Notes: a model not told the origin generated them from the letters alone. Shown: positions 25,084-34,861, numbered from the stretch's first letter. The stretch: 64,000 nucleotides of DNA from Vibrio porteresiae DSM 19223 (GCF_024347055.1 NZ_AP024895.1:434001-498000), one strand, 5' to 3'. Made by a program: numbers and translations.

Positions 25084-25682
25084 TAAGAATGTTGCTCTTC
25101 AATCGCTTTAAATAGTTTTTTCAATGCCTTGCCACGGTGAGATAGCTGTTTTTTACGCGCAGGCTCGAGTTCTGCCGAAGCGCAGCTCTCTTCAGGTACC
25201 CAGAATACTGGGTCATAGCCAAAGCCGTTTGTGCCATGAGCTTCAGTGAGAATACGACCTTCCCATTGACCGTGACATACTAGTGGGGTTGGGTCATCAG
25301 CATGACGCATTAAGACAAGCACACAGTGGAAACGGGCAGTACGTTGCTCTTCTGGTACACCTTCCATTGCTTTGAGCAGCTTGTTTAAGTTCTCTTCATC
25401 GGTAGCGTCTTCACCCGCATAGCGAGCTGAATAGATACCAGGAGCTCCTTTGAGGTAATCGACTTCTAAACCTGAATCATCAGCAATCGCTGCAAAGCCG
25501 GTTTCTTTTGCGGCGTGACGCGCCTTGATAATCGCATTTTCAATGAAAGTGGTCCCTGTTTCTGGGACAGATGAAACATTCAGTTCAGTTTGTGCAACCA
25601 CGTCAAAACCAAAGTCAGACAGTAGGTCTGCCATTTCACGGACTTTTCCCTGATTGCCTGTGGCAAGTACGATTTTGTTCAT
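25083..25682 (-). CDS. rdgB: dITP/XTP pyrophosphatase RdgB
   Basis: 199 residues. It hydrolyses non-canonical purine triphosphates to keep them out of DNA. The start MNKIVLATGNQGKVREM has the family T-G-N-x-x-K motif. ADDSGLEVDYLKGAPGIYSARYAG and TNGFGYDPVF form the active site. The open frame goes 31 codons further but without similarity. Stop/start overlap with hemW. Confidence 0.96.
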   Translation of the reverse strand: MNKIVLATGNQGKVREMADLLSDFGFDVVAQTELNVSSVPETGTTFIENAIIKARHAAKETGFAAIADDSGLEVDYLKGAPGIYSARYAGEDATDEENLNKLLKAMEGVPEEQRTARFHCVLVLMRHADDPTPLVCHGQWEGRILTEAHGTNGFGYDPVFWVPEESCASAELEPARKKQLSHRGKALKKLFKAIEEQHS

Positions 25683-25848
25683 AATGAGCTCTTTATCTAT
25701 GAAAGGGGGAGCCCCCTTTCTGAGTATTAGACTGAAATAATTGTCGGCAAGAATACCAGAAACTCGCTCATGCAACGAGCGTTAGAGCGGTGGGATTAAC
25801 ATGAACTCTGCTGATATAAATATCCCCGCACATGGCGGGGATAGGAAG

Positions 25849-26139
25849 TTAATTGATGAGTTCTGATAATGCAGTTGGGATTTCTTTAGGCTGGCAAATT
25901 CGAATTTGCTTATGGCGCCCAAGTTCTCCCTTCTCTATGGTGATTTGTCCTTTAGCCACTTTGCACTGTTTGGCCAGATATTTAGTTAAATGGCCATTGG
26001 CTTTACCATCGACCGGTGGAGCGGTAATGGCGACTTTCACTTCGTCGCCATGTAAACCGACGATTTGATCTCGGCTGGCTTTAGGCTGTATATACAGTTT
26101 GAGTAACAGATCATCTTGCTCCATCCAGACTGCGGACAT
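25849..26139 (-). CDS. yggU: DUF167 family protein YggU
   Basis: 96 residues: LYIQPKASRDQIVGLHGDEVKVAI, APPVDGKAN and IEKGELGRHKQI match the DUF167 fold. Function unknown. The start MSAV at 26139 shares a base with the yggT stop (TAATG); an ATG five codons upstream is also open. Confidence 0.94.
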   Translation of the reverse strand: MSAVWMEQDDLLLKLYIQPKASRDQIVGLHGDEVKVAITAPPVDGKANGHLTKYLAKQCKVAKGQITIEKGELGRHKQIRICQPKEIPTALSELIN

Positions 26140-26696
26140 TATAGCTGGTACCACATTGGTCCAATGATATCGCCCATCAAGTAGTTGGCGAATTGCAAAA
26201 TTACAAATAGAACCAATACGCTAAGATCCAGCCCGCCCATGGCAGGAATGATGCGGCGAATTGGCGCTAACATCGGCTCTGTTAACTGGTAGAACACATA
26301 TTCAAGTGGGCTGCGTCCTTGGCTTACCCAACTCATGATCGCGCGGATAATCAGAACCCAAAAGAGTAGACCGCCAGCGGCTTTTACCAGAGCCATCAAT
26401 CCAAGTAACAGGAAGTAAGGGCTGAAACTCACTGCTCCGCCTGAGGCCAGCAGAAGTAGCAGCATAAACTTAATGACACATAGAACATAGGCGAACAGTA
26501 CTGTTGCGACATCAATGTTACCAATTGATGGAATCACACGACGTAGCGGTTTGACTACGGGTTGAGTTGCTTTCACCACGAATTGGGAAAATGGGTTATA
26601 GAAATCTGCACGAGCTGCTTGTAGCCAGATGCGCAGAAGAACGACCATGATGTACAAGTCCAACACTGTGGAGATTAAAAAACTCATTGCATTCAT
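26139..26696 (-). CDS. yggT: YggT family integral membrane protein
   Basis: 185 residues with two repeats of the YGGT domain: LLRIWLQAARADFYNPFSQF...PVVKPLRRVIP and VLIIRAIMSWVSQGRSPLEYV...PMLAPIRRIIP. Each repeat has a pair of membrane helices around the signature. It lies downstream of proC and yggS, as in most gammaproteobacteria. Exact role unknown; linked to osmotic or potassium stress and envelope function in other bacteria. Confidence 0.94.
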   Translation of the reverse strand: MNAMSFLISTVLDLYIMVVLLRIWLQAARADFYNPFSQFVVKATQPVVKPLRRVIPSIGNIDVATVLFAYVLCVIKFMLLLLLASGGAVSFSPYFLLLGLMALVKAAGGLLFWVLIIRAIMSWVSQGRSPLEYVFYQLTEPMLAPIRRIIPAMGGLDLSVLVLFVILQFANYLMGDIIGPMWYQL

Positions 26697-26768
26697 ATTA
26701 GGCCCTTTTTATTGCCATACATTTTTAATTACGATGCTCATCCCGAGCCGCTCACTAACTTGATGAGC

Positions 26769-27587
26769 TTAAAATAATTTTTCCATTTCTTGGGCTCGAG
26801 TGACGGCTGCTTGCATTGCTTTAGCAACGGTCTCGCTCAAATTATGTTGTTGAAACGTTTCAATCGCTTGTGCTGTTGTGCCACCTTTAGACGTCACTTG
26901 CAGGCGCAAAGTTTCAAGCTCGAGATCTGGGTTAGCTTTTACCATTTCTGCCGCGCCTAATGCGGATTGCTGCACTAAAAGTCGCGCCGTTTCTTTATCA
27001 AAACCTTGTGCCATTGCCTCTTTTTGCATTGCTTCCATAAAGAGGAAGAAATAAGCCGGAGCGCTTCCTGCCGCAGCAATGACGCCATTGATGCCTGACT
27101 CTTGCTCTACCCAACACGCTTCGCCGACAGCAGACATCAGATCTTGAGTAAATTGTTTGTCACTCTCAGAAACGTTCGCTGTAGCAAAAAGACCACTCAT
27201 TCCTTTCTGAATTAGAGAAGGCGTATTTGGCATCACTCGTACCAAATTCAGTTCGCTTGCGAGCAGTTCGTTGAATCGTGCACAGCTGACACCTGCGGCG
27301 ATAGAGATCACCAATTTTCCTGAAAAATCGACGGATTGGAGAGGTTCACAAACTTGAGCCATCAGCTGAGGTTTTACGGCTAATACGACAACATCTGCTT
27401 CTGTTACTGCAGCCGCATTATCATCAGTGGTACGAACACCGAGCGTTTCTTCTAAAGGTTTACGACGAGTTTCAGTCGGTGAGCTGACCAAAATATTTTG
27501 TGCACAATAGCCACTTGCAACCAATCCAGCGATGATCGCTTTTGCCATGTTACCTGCGCCTACAAAAGTAATTTTTCTATTTTCCAT
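26769..27587 (-). CDS. proC: Pyrroline-5-carboxylate reductase
   Basis: 272 residues. Last step of proline synthesis. N-terminal NAD(P)-binding FVGAGNMAKAIIAGL, VVLAVKPQ, and the C-terminal GSAPAYFFLFMEAM and VTSKGGTTAQAI signatures. 53 bp after yggS. Confidence 0.97.
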   Translation of the reverse strand: MENRKITFVGAGNMAKAIIAGLVASGYCAQNILVSSPTETRRKPLEETLGVRTTDDNAAAVTEADVVVLAVKPQLMAQVCEPLQSVDFSGKLVISIAAGVSCARFNELLASELNLVRVMPNTPSLIQKGMSGLFATANVSESDKQFTQDLMSAVGEACWVEQESGINGVIAAAGSAPAYFFLFMEAMQKEAMAQGFDKETARLLVQQSALGAAEMVKANPDLELETLRLQVTSKGGTTAQAIETFQQHNLSETVAKAMQAAVTRAQEMEKLF

Positions 27588-27640
27588 CCGACTTCACTTC
27601 CCCGTAACCTTGTCTCGTAATCGTAAAACTAACAATTAAC

Positions 27641-28348
27641 TTATTGTTTATTTGTGTAATCTCGCTCACCAAAAATAGCCGTACCGATACGTACTATGGT
27701 GCTTCCAGCTTCGATAGCGGCTTCCATATCCCCAGTCATCCCCATGGATAAGGTATCCACTTGAGGGTAGGTCAGTGCCAGTTTATCTTTTAATTCAGCG
27801 AGGGTTTTAAATGCTCTTAGCTGAGATGGATAATCTGGAACATTTTCTGGAATCGACATCAATCCTCTTAAAGTGAGGTTGGGCAGAGTCGAAATCAATT
27901 GCGCGAGTTCAAATAATTCCGCCTCATTAATACCAGATTTTGAAGATTCACCGCTAGTATTGACTTGTATCAGAACTTGTAAAGGTTGCATGTCTGATGG
28001 ACGCTGCTCACTTAAACGTTGGGCTATCTTGGCGCGGTCAATGGTGTGCACCCACGCAAAGTTTTCAGCCACTGGACGTGTTTTATTGGACTGAAGCGGT
28101 CCAATAAAGTGCCATTCCAAAGGTAATTCTGGATGGTTTTGGGAAAAATAATGGATTTTATTCACCCCTTCTTGCACGTAGTTTTCACCAAAAAGAATTT
28201 GTCCTGTTTGTGATGCTGCAAGAATAGCTTCGACCGGTTTTGTCTTGCTTACCGCAAGAAGTTGCACCGAGCCTTGGGAACGTCCAAACTTAGTTTGAGC
28301 GTTTTCAATTAATGAAGTGATATGTTCAATGTTGTGTTGAATACTCAT
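27641..28348 (-). CDS. yggS: PLP homeostasis protein YggS (PLPBP family)
   Basis: 235 residues, single-domain alanine-racemase-like fold. The PLP-binding Lys35 is in LLAVSKTKP; FGENYVQEG, WHFIGPLQSNK and LSMGMTGDMEAAI are family blocks. Binds PLP and balances vitamin B6 pools. Its start is only 25 bp from the divergent pilT start. Confidence 0.96.
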   Translation of the reverse strand: MSIQHNIEHITSLIENAQTKFGRSQGSVQLLAVSKTKPVEAILAASQTGQILFGENYVQEGVNKIHYFSQNHPELPLEWHFIGPLQSNKTRPVAENFAWVHTIDRAKIAQRLSEQRPSDMQPLQVLIQVNTSGESSKSGINEAELFELAQLISTLPNLTLRGLMSIPENVPDYPSQLRAFKTLAELKDKLALTYPQVDTLSMGMTGDMEAAIEAGSTIVRIGTAIFGERDYTNKQ

Positions 28349-28373
28349 AGCCAGACTTTTGTAAGGAAAATAA

Positions 28374-29411
28374 ATGGATATCGCCGAATTACTCGATTTT
28401 AGTGTAAAGCATAATGCCTCTGATCTACACCTTTCTGCTGGTGTACCTCCGATGGTCAGAATTGATGGCGAAGTAAGAAAACTTGGCGTTCCTGCGTTTT
28501 CTCATACGGAAGTTCACCGTTTGGTCTTTGAGATCATGAATGATTCCCAAAGACGTGAGTATGAAGAGAATCTCGAAGTCGATTTCTCTTTTGAACTTCC
28601 CAATATTGGTCGTTTTCGTGTTAATGCTTTTCATCAATCTCGAGGTGGTTCCGCTGTTTTTCGGACCATTCCTACCGAAGTCCCTACCTTAGCACAATTA
28701 AATGCCCCTGAGATCTTTCATAAAATGACTCAGTATGAAAAAGGCTTAGTCTTGGTTACCGGTCCAACGGGGTCTGGTAAATCAACTACCTTGGCGGCAA
28801 TGATTAACGAGATTAATGCGACGCAGAATAAGCATATTTTGACGATTGAAGACCCAATTGAATTTGTTCACGCCAATAACAAATGCTTGATTAACCAACG
28901 TGAAGTTCATCGTGATACACACAGTTTTAAAGCTGCATTGCGTTCGGCGTTACGTGAAGATCCGGATGTGATTTTGGTCGGTGAGCTGCGTGACCAAGAG
29001 ACCATCAGCTTGGCTTTGACTGCGGCGGAAACGGGACACTTGGTTTTTGGTACTTTGCATACCAGCTCAGCAGCGAAAACCATCGATAGAATTATTGACG
29101 TATTTCCGGGGGCGGATAAAGGCATGGTGCGTTCCATGTTGTCGGAATCGTTACGCGCAGTTATTGCGCAAAAATTATTAAAAAAGGTCGGTGGTGGTCG
29201 AGTGGCTTGCCATGAAGTTATGTTAGGCACTCCTGCTATTCGTAATCTGATTCGAGAAGATAAAGTCGCACAGATGTACTCCATTATTCAAACCGGTGCC
29301 GCGCACGGGATGCAAACAATGGAGCAAAATGCCCGACAATTAATGTCAAAAGGCCTCGTTGAGTTATCCGAAGTTCAAAGCAAAATCGAGTCAGATATGG
29401 CTAATTTCTGA
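28374..29411 (+). CDS. pilT: Type IV pilus retraction ATPase PilT
   Basis: 345 residues. Walker A GPTGSGKST at 130-138, Asp box TIEDPIEFVH, Walker B DVILVGELRD near 198-207, and the His box GHLVFGTLHTSSA. The C-terminal AIRNLIRE block needed for retraction is present. It drives twitching and pilus retraction, and pilus-mediated DNA uptake in Vibrio. AAGGAAAATAA precedes the ATG. Followed by pilU after 10 bp. Confidence 0.97.
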   Translation: MDIAELLDFSVKHNASDLHLSAGVPPMVRIDGEVRKLGVPAFSHTEVHRLVFEIMNDSQRREYEENLEVDFSFELPNIGRFRVNAFHQSRGGSAVFRTIPTEVPTLAQLNAPEIFHKMTQYEKGLVLVTGPTGSGKSTTLAAMINEINATQNKHILTIEDPIEFVHANNKCLINQREVHRDTHSFKAALRSALREDPDVILVGELRDQETISLALTAAETGHLVFGTLHTSSAAKTIDRIIDVFPGADKGMVRSMLSESLRAVIAQKLLKKVGGGRVACHEVMLGTPAIRNLIREDKVAQMYSIIQTGAAHGMQTMEQNARQLMSKGLVELSEVQSKIESDMANF

Positions 29412-29421
29412 GGAAAAGACC

Positions 29422-30528
29422 ATGTTTTTGGAACAGTGTTTAAGTGGAATGATTACCCGTAAAGCCTCTGATTTGTATATCACAGTTGGAGCTCCGGTGT
29501 TGTATCGTGTGAATGGTGAATTGCAAGGCGATGGTGACAAGCTGAGTTTTTCTGATGTAAACAATCTACTTAATCGCATGATGGACAGTGAGCAAGTCGA
29601 GCAGTTCTATCATACTCACGAAGCTAACTTTGCAATTGTGCGTGACAGTGGCCGTTTTCGCGTCAGTGCCTTCTTTCAACGTGAACAACCTGGTGCGGTC
29701 ATTCGCCGTATTGAAACGCGTATCCCAACGTTTGATGAGTTGTCCTTACCTGAATTGCTTAAAGATTTGGTGATGAGTAAGCGTGGCTTGGTATTGGTTG
29801 TGGGATCAACGGGTTCAGGTAAATCGACAACCATGGCGGCGATGACGGGTTATCGTAATCAAAATTCTTCTGGGCATATTTTGACGGTTGAAGATCCGAT
29901 TGAATTTGTTCATGAACATCAAGGCTGTATTGTTACTCAGCGTGAGGTGGGATTGGACACGGACAGCTATGAAGTAGCGCTGAAAAACTCGCTGCGTCAG
30001 GCTCCTGATATGATTTTGATCGGCGAAATACGTTCGAAAGAAACTATGGAATACGCCATGAACTTTGCTGAAACTGGTCATTTATGTATGGCGACACTTC
30101 ATGCCAATAATGCCAATCAAGCCTTAGAGCGTATTTTGCATTTGGTGCCTAAAGAGCAAAAAGAGCAGTTTTTGTTTGATTTATCAATGAATTTACGTGG
30201 GGTCGTTGGGCAACAATTGATTCGCGATAAGCAAGGTCAGGGACGTTTTGGTGCCTTTGAGATACTGCTTAATACACCGCGTGTTTCTGATTTGATTCGT
30301 CGTGGTGAGCTACATGAATTGAAAGAAACGATGGCGCGTTCACGTGAATCTGGCATGCAAACCTTTGATCAAGCTTTGTATCAATTGGTAGTAGATAACA
30401 AGATTACGCAAGAAGATGCCATGCACTGCGCCGATTCAGCTAACGACTTACGATTAATGTTCAAAACTCAAGGTAGCGGGAGCAGCAGTTCAGGCTCTCT
30501 AGATCATGTCACTATCGATATGGATTAG
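29422..30528 (+). CDS. pilU: PilT-dependent retraction ATPase PilU
   Basis: 368 residues. Walker A GSTGSGKST, TVEDPIEFVHEH, Walker B DMILIGEIRS and GHLCMATLHANNA are intact. The start at 29422 (MFLEQCLSGMI) has GAGGAAAAGACC before it; the frame overlapping pilT is spurious. PilU works with PilT under high retraction load. A serine/glycine-rich tail (GSGSSSSGS) follows the ATPase domain. Terminator at 30545-30568. Confidence 0.97.
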   Translation: MFLEQCLSGMITRKASDLYITVGAPVLYRVNGELQGDGDKLSFSDVNNLLNRMMDSEQVEQFYHTHEANFAIVRDSGRFRVSAFFQREQPGAVIRRIETRIPTFDELSLPELLKDLVMSKRGLVLVVGSTGSGKSTTMAAMTGYRNQNSSGHILTVEDPIEFVHEHQGCIVTQREVGLDTDSYEVALKNSLRQAPDMILIGEIRSKETMEYAMNFAETGHLCMATLHANNANQALERILHLVPKEQKEQFLFDLSMNLRGVVGQQLIRDKQGQGRFGAFEILLNTPRVSDLIRRGELHELKETMARSRESGMQTFDQALYQLVVDNKITQEDAMHCADSANDLRLMFKTQGSGSSSSGSLDHVTIDMD

Positions 30529-30544
30529 TCTCGTTCAGAAAAAG

Positions 30545-30568
30545 AAAAGGTGCCACTGGCACCTTTTT
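30545..30568. terminator. Terminator between pilU and yqgF
   Basis: AAAAGGTGCC ACT GGCACCTTTTT between convergent genes; usable on both strands. Confidence 0.85.
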
Positions 30569-30575
30569 CATCGCT

Positions 30576-30998
30576 TTAATTCCACTGGTTTTCAAACCAG
30601 CTTTCTAAGATCACTACAGCAGACTGACAATCAATACTGCCTTTGTTGAGTGCTTTATAGCCGCCAAAGGAGAACAATTCTGCTCGTGCTTCTGCGGTAG
30701 AAAGGCGCTCATCATGCAGTTCGACTGGCAAACCGAAACGGCCATGTAGGCGCTGCGCAAACTTTTTGGCGCGCGCAGTAATTTCATCTAGTGCTTTGCC
30801 ATGCAAATCGGTCGGCAGTCCGACAACCAACAAATTAGGTTGCCACTCTTTAATCTGCTTTTCGATATCGTCCCAATTCGGAACGCCATCATTGGCTTTA
30901 AACGCTTTAAGAGGTGAGGCTGTTCCAGTCACCTCTTGCCCAATTGCACTACCGATACTTTTGGTACCGAAGTCGAAGGCCATAATCGTACGCGACAT
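30576..30998 (-). CDS. yqgF: Holliday-junction-resolvase-like / pre-16S rRNA nuclease YqgF
   Basis: 140 residues with an RNase H fold: IMAFDFGTKSIGSAIG (first catalytic Asp), VVGLPTDLHGK and LHDERLSTAEA (second acidic pair), plus a final Asp in GSIDCQSA. Also called RuvX; best supported role is 5' end maturation of 16S rRNA. Last gene of sprT-endA-rsmE-gshB-yqgE-yqgF. Confidence 0.95.
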   Translation of the reverse strand: MSRTIMAFDFGTKSIGSAIGQEVTGTASPLKAFKANDGVPNWDDIEKQIKEWQPNLLVVGLPTDLHGKALDEITARAKKFAQRLHGRFGLPVELHDERLSTAEARAELFSFGGYKALNKGSIDCQSAVVILESWFENQWN

Positions 30999-31073
30999 AG
31001 TTTTGATCTTTTGCTACGGAGTGGATGGTGGTACTCAATCAGCAATGAAATCACACCATTGCTGAATTGAGAA

Positions 31074-31637
31074 CTAAGCGTGACCAGCCTGGCTTGATAA
31101 ATTAATCGGATTTATCCCCAAGCTGTTGATCGCTTTTTGCCATTTTTCGTGAATTGGCGTATTAAAAATTAATTCAGCATCCGCTTCAATGGTTAGCCAA
31201 GAATTTTCTGCCAACTCCGCTTCTAACTGGCCTGGTTCCCATCCTGAGTAACCTAATGCGACCAAATAACCGGTCGGTTCGGCTTCTGTTCCCAAGACAG
31301 TCAGAATGTCTTTTGACGTCGTGACGGCAATCTCATCACTCATTCGAATGCTCGATTCATAGTGATCGCGTGGACGATGCAGAATAAATCCCCGATCTTC
31401 AGATACCGGTCCCCCATTGAGCACTGGCTTTTTGAGGCTGTCAGTATGAGATTGAGGATAAGCAGGTTCGATTTCGACCTGCTTAAGCATTCCACCGATC
31501 GTGACATCAATCGGTGCATTAATCATCAGCCCCATGGCGCCTTCTTCGTTGTGCTCGCAAATATAGATCACACTGTGTTGGAAGTAGGGATCTTGCATAC
31601 TTGGCATAGCGACAAGAAAATGATTGGTTAAATTCAT
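31074..31637 (-). CDS. yqgE: UPF0301 (AlgH) family protein YqgE
   Basis: 187 residues, the E. coli length when started at the second of two adjacent ATGs. NHFLVAMPSMQDPYF, VIYICEHNEEGAMGLMIN and LNGGPVSEDRGFILH are family marks. Function not established. Lies between gshB and yqgF as usual. Confidence 0.95.
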   Translation of the reverse strand: MNLTNHFLVAMPSMQDPYFQHSVIYICEHNEEGAMGLMINAPIDVTIGGMLKQVEIEPAYPQSHTDSLKKPVLNGGPVSEDRGFILHRPRDHYESSIRMSDEIAVTTSKDILTVLGTEAEPTGYLVALGYSGWEPGQLEAELAENSWLTIEADAELIFNTPIHEKWQKAINSLGINPINLSSQAGHA

Positions 31638-31677
31638 CATAATCTATCCTTACTTGCGTTATGAAGCTGATGACGCG

Positions 31678-32634
31678 TTAGCGGTTGATCGCTTTTACGC
31701 GTCGCTCAACGGCATCCATCAATTTACCCATGATGGAGATATCAAACTCTTTTTCAATCTCACGGACGCAGGTTGGGCTGGTCACGTTGATTTCGGTCAG
31801 TTTGTCACCGATAACATCAAGTCCAACAAAAATCAGTCCTTTCTCTTTTAAGGTTGGAGCAACTGCTTGAGCAATTTTAAGATCAGTTTCACTTAATGGG
31901 CGAGGTTCGCCACGACCGCCCGCTGCAAGGTTACCGCGTGTTTCACCTTTTGGTGGAATACGAGCCAAGCAGTAAGGCATAGGTTCACCGTCAACCACCA
32001 AAATACGTTTATCACCATTGCTGATATCAGGAACGAAACTTTGTGCCATACAGTAAGTGGTGCCATGGTTAGTTAGCGTTTCGATAATAACAGAAACGTT
32101 TGGATCACCTTCTTTTACGCGGAAAATCGAAGAACCGCCCATCCCATCTAATGGTTTTAGAATGATGTCACCGTGTTTAGCGCGAAACTCTTTAATCGTT
32201 TCCGCTTTACGAGTCACGATGGTATTTGGCGTTAATTCTGGGAACCATGCTGTAAACAGTTTTTCGTTACAGTCGCGTAAGCTTTGCGGCTTGTTGACGA
32301 TAAGAGTTCCTTCGACTTCCGCTCTTTCCAAAATGTAAGTGGCATAAATGTATTCAGTATCGAAAGGAGGATCTTTACGCATCAACACTGCATCGAGTTC
32401 AGACAGACGAATCGTTTGTGCTGAAGTGAACTCATACCAACCGTTAGGATCTTCTTTCACTTTTACGATCTTCGTGTCTGCCAAAGCAACGCCTTGATCT
32501 AAGTGTAGATCAGCCATTTCAATATAATGAATCTCATATCCGCGACGCTGTGCTTCTAACATCATGGCAAAACTGGTGTCTTTCTTAATATTGATGGATG
32601 AAATAGGATCCATCACGATTCCGAGCTTAAGCAT
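31678..32634 (-). CDS. gshB: Glutathione synthetase
   Basis: 318 residues. ATP-grasp ligase that adds glycine to gamma-glutamylcysteine. N-terminal LGIVMDPISSI, RKDPPFDTEYIYATYILE, ATP-grasp LKPLDGMGGSSIFRV, and metal/substrate loop INVTSPTCVREIE. GGAGAAAGAAG upstream of the ATG. 13 bp after rsmE. Confidence 0.97.
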   Translation of the reverse strand: MLKLGIVMDPISSINIKKDTSFAMMLEAQRRGYEIHYIEMADLHLDQGVALADTKIVKVKEDPNGWYEFTSAQTIRLSELDAVLMRKDPPFDTEYIYATYILERAEVEGTLIVNKPQSLRDCNEKLFTAWFPELTPNTIVTRKAETIKEFRAKHGDIILKPLDGMGGSSIFRVKEGDPNVSVIIETLTNHGTTYCMAQSFVPDISNGDKRILVVDGEPMPYCLARIPPKGETRGNLAAGGRGEPRPLSETDLKIAQAVAPTLKEKGLIFVGLDVIGDKLTEINVTSPTCVREIEKEFDISIMGKLMDAVERRVKAINR

Positions 32635-32647
32635 TCTTCTTTCTCCG

Positions 32648-33379
32648 TTAGCCTAAATCGCCAAAGCGAACTTGTAAGGCTGTGATAGCGGTTAAGGCTG
32701 CGGTTTCAGTGCGCAGAACTCGGGGCCCTAACAAGGTTTCTTCAAAGTGATACTGACGGGTCATATCGATCTCTTCTGAGGATAAGCCACCCTCAGGACC
32801 GATCAACAAGCGCACTTTCGTTACCGGTTTAGGTAACGTATTAATGGAGTAGCGGGCTCTTGGATGCAGGTTGAGCTTGAGCGCATCGCTTGGTTCGGCA
32901 CACCACTCCTCAAGTGACATCACGGGGCGAATTTCTGGAACGCGGTTACGTCCGGATTGTTCACAAGCGCCGATCGCGATTTTTTGCCACTGTTGTAATT
33001 TTTTCTCGAAACGTTTCTCATCCAGTTTTACGCCACAGCGTTCTGAAATGAGGGGGGTAATCACATTGACACCCAGCTCAACGGATTTTTGGATGGTAAA
33101 TTCCATCTTGTCTCCGCGCGAGATAACTTGACCTAGATGAAGATCAAGAGGTGACTCGCAGCCACTTTCCACACGTTCAGTGATATTCACCAAAACCTGC
33201 TTTTTGTTCACTTCAGTGATGATGGCTGGAAATTCAGCGCCACTGCCATCAAACAATAACACTTCTTGATCGGCCTGCATTCGCAGTACTCGACCAACGT
33301 GTCCACTTGCTTCATCACTGAGTGCGATGATGCCAAGTTGTTCAATGGTTTCCGGGTGATAAATACGGGGAATGCGCAT
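32648..33379 (-). CDS. rsmE: 16S rRNA (uracil-1498-N3)-methyltransferase RsmE
   Basis: 243 residues. N-terminal PUA-like domain (RIPRIYHPE...HVGRVLRMQ) and C-terminal SPOUT knot with LLIGPEGGLSSEEID and LGPRVLRTETAALTAI, the SAM-binding trefoil. Conserved place before gshB. Confidence 0.97.
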   Translation of the reverse strand: MRIPRIYHPETIEQLGIIALSDEASGHVGRVLRMQADQEVLLFDGSGAEFPAIITEVNKKQVLVNITERVESGCESPLDLHLGQVISRGDKMEFTIQKSVELGVNVITPLISERCGVKLDEKRFEKKLQQWQKIAIGACEQSGRNRVPEIRPVMSLEEWCAEPSDALKLNLHPRARYSINTLPKPVTKVRLLIGPEGGLSSEEIDMTRQYHFEETLLGPRVLRTETAALTAITALQVRFGDLG

Positions 33380-33467
33380 GGATTAGTTCCTGATATTCAG
33401 AGTCGATTTGCTAGCGTCTAACATGGATGCTTTAGGACAAAAAAACAAGGGCAATCATGCCTGTTCA

Positions 33468-34172
33468 CTACTGTTTTTGGCACTGGTGAGTGACAAACGT
33501 ATTATGGTTGCCTTGAATGGCCGCAATTTTCTGGTCGCGTTCACATTCCCACGTGCTCGCAGGGTAGGTTTTATCCCACGCGTTCATGAGCTGAATTTGT
33601 GCACTGGAAAGTCGTAAATTATAGCGCTGGCTCATATACAAATAGGTACGAGCGATCGGGCCGCGCGCACTCTCGGGTGGCATGGCTTTGCGGTCTTTAA
33701 AGTTGACTTGCATGGTGCATTGGCCATAAGTGACACCATCGATGCCTCGCCATTGACTGAAGTTAAAGTTGGAACGGTCGCCATTCACTTCTCCGATAGC
33801 AGGAGTGAGGTTATGCAGATCGGCTTCAATTTGACGAAATACCGTATCATTACGTTCGCAGTTTTTTCTTCCCCCTTGTTGCCAACATTGGCGCTGGTGG
33901 CCAAATTGCCATGCGGGCATCACATGTTCCCACTCAATTCGATTGGCGCGTACCTTTTGTTTTCGGACTTGATACCCACACGAAGCAAGTTCAGGAATGC
34001 CTTTTTTACCTTGCCAATCAATTTGGCAACCACAATAGAACGTCACTGGATGTTGTTGATAAAGCTTGGTGGCCGCCGTTTTGGCTTGGGAAAAGGTTTT
34101 AGGTGCATCAGCTCGCGCTGCTAAGGGAAGGGCAAAGAGCGAGGTAAGCAATAAAATGGATCTGTATTTCAT
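33468..34172 (-). CDS. endA: Secreted endonuclease I (Dns/EndA)
   Basis: 234 residues with a signal peptide (MKYRSILLLTSLFALPLAARA-DA). The Endonuclease_1 domain shows NRIEWEHVMPAWQFG (catalytic His) and GDRSNFNFSQWRG (metal site), with several cysteines (YCGCQ, ELASCGYQ) expected to form disulfides. It degrades extracellular or periplasmic DNA; in V. cholerae the homologue Dns limits natural transformation. Conserved locus sprT-endA-rsmE-gshB. Confidence 0.96.
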   Translation of the reverse strand: MKYRSILLLTSLFALPLAARADAPKTFSQAKTAATKLYQQHPVTFYCGCQIDWQGKKGIPELASCGYQVRKQKVRANRIEWEHVMPAWQFGHQRQCWQQGGRKNCERNDTVFRQIEADLHNLTPAIGEVNGDRSNFNFSQWRGIDGVTYGQCTMQVNFKDRKAMPPESARGPIARTYLYMSQRYNLRLSSAQIQLMNAWDKTYPASTWECERDQKIAAIQGNHNTFVTHQCQKQ

Positions 34173-34257
34173 GACAAGACTGAAAAAAGTATGATTTTTA
34201 TCAGTCTAACATTCCAATAGGGGAAAGCTAGAGAAGCGCCAAGTTATAACGTTATGA

Positions 34258-34758
34258 TTAGGTTAATTGTTTTCCGGTAAATCGAATCTCTTGATGACAA
34301 GATTGGCAACGATACACCGCTTGTCCTCGAGTAATCCGATTATGACGACGAATCGATATTTGATGTTTTTGGCACGCACATTGGTACTCGAAGGTTTTTC
34401 CTTGAACAGAAGCAATTGAAAATCGGTGCGTCGTCTCAGGTGTTACCTGGAACACTTTGCTCATAACGGCTTGCCACTCAGGGCCATGGGGTTTGACGCG
34501 ACCAAATACTTGATAAGTGACTAAATGTGCCACTTCATGAGGGATGACTTGATCAAGAAATGCATGAGTATTTTCGTTAAAAAGCACCGGATTAAGCCGA
34601 ACTTCATTTAAGTGCATGTACGCTTTCCCAGCCGTTTTCCCTCGTAATTTGTAGTTGAGCGTAGGCACTGGAAGATCTTTAGCAAAGTAGCTATTGGCTA
34701 AATCAATGCAGAGTTGAATCGTGATGTGTGCTTGTTCGGTTAATTGTGGACTGACCAT
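34258..34758 (-). CDS. sprT: SprT family zinc metalloprotein
   Basis: 166 residues. Zinc protease motif H74-E75-x-x-H78 in VIPHEVAHLV, and a C-terminal zinc ribbon (YQCACQKHQ...YRCQSCH). Related to Spartan-type DNA-protein crosslink proteases; bacterial role uncertain. It lies 85 bp upstream of endA. Confidence 0.94.
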   Translation of the reverse strand: MVSPQLTEQAHITIQLCIDLANSYFAKDLPVPTLNYKLRGKTAGKAYMHLNEVRLNPVLFNENTHAFLDQVIPHEVAHLVTYQVFGRVKPHGPEWQAVMSKVFQVTPETTHRFSIASVQGKTFEYQCACQKHQISIRRHNRITRGQAVYRCQSCHQEIRFTGKQLT

Positions 34759-34861
34759 GCTTACTCTCTTATGCGTTCGGCTTCATCTTACTGCAGCTCC
34801 GCAGAAAGTAAAATTGGCTTGCGACCTTTAGATCAGGATTCAATGACGGGATTGTCGATAT

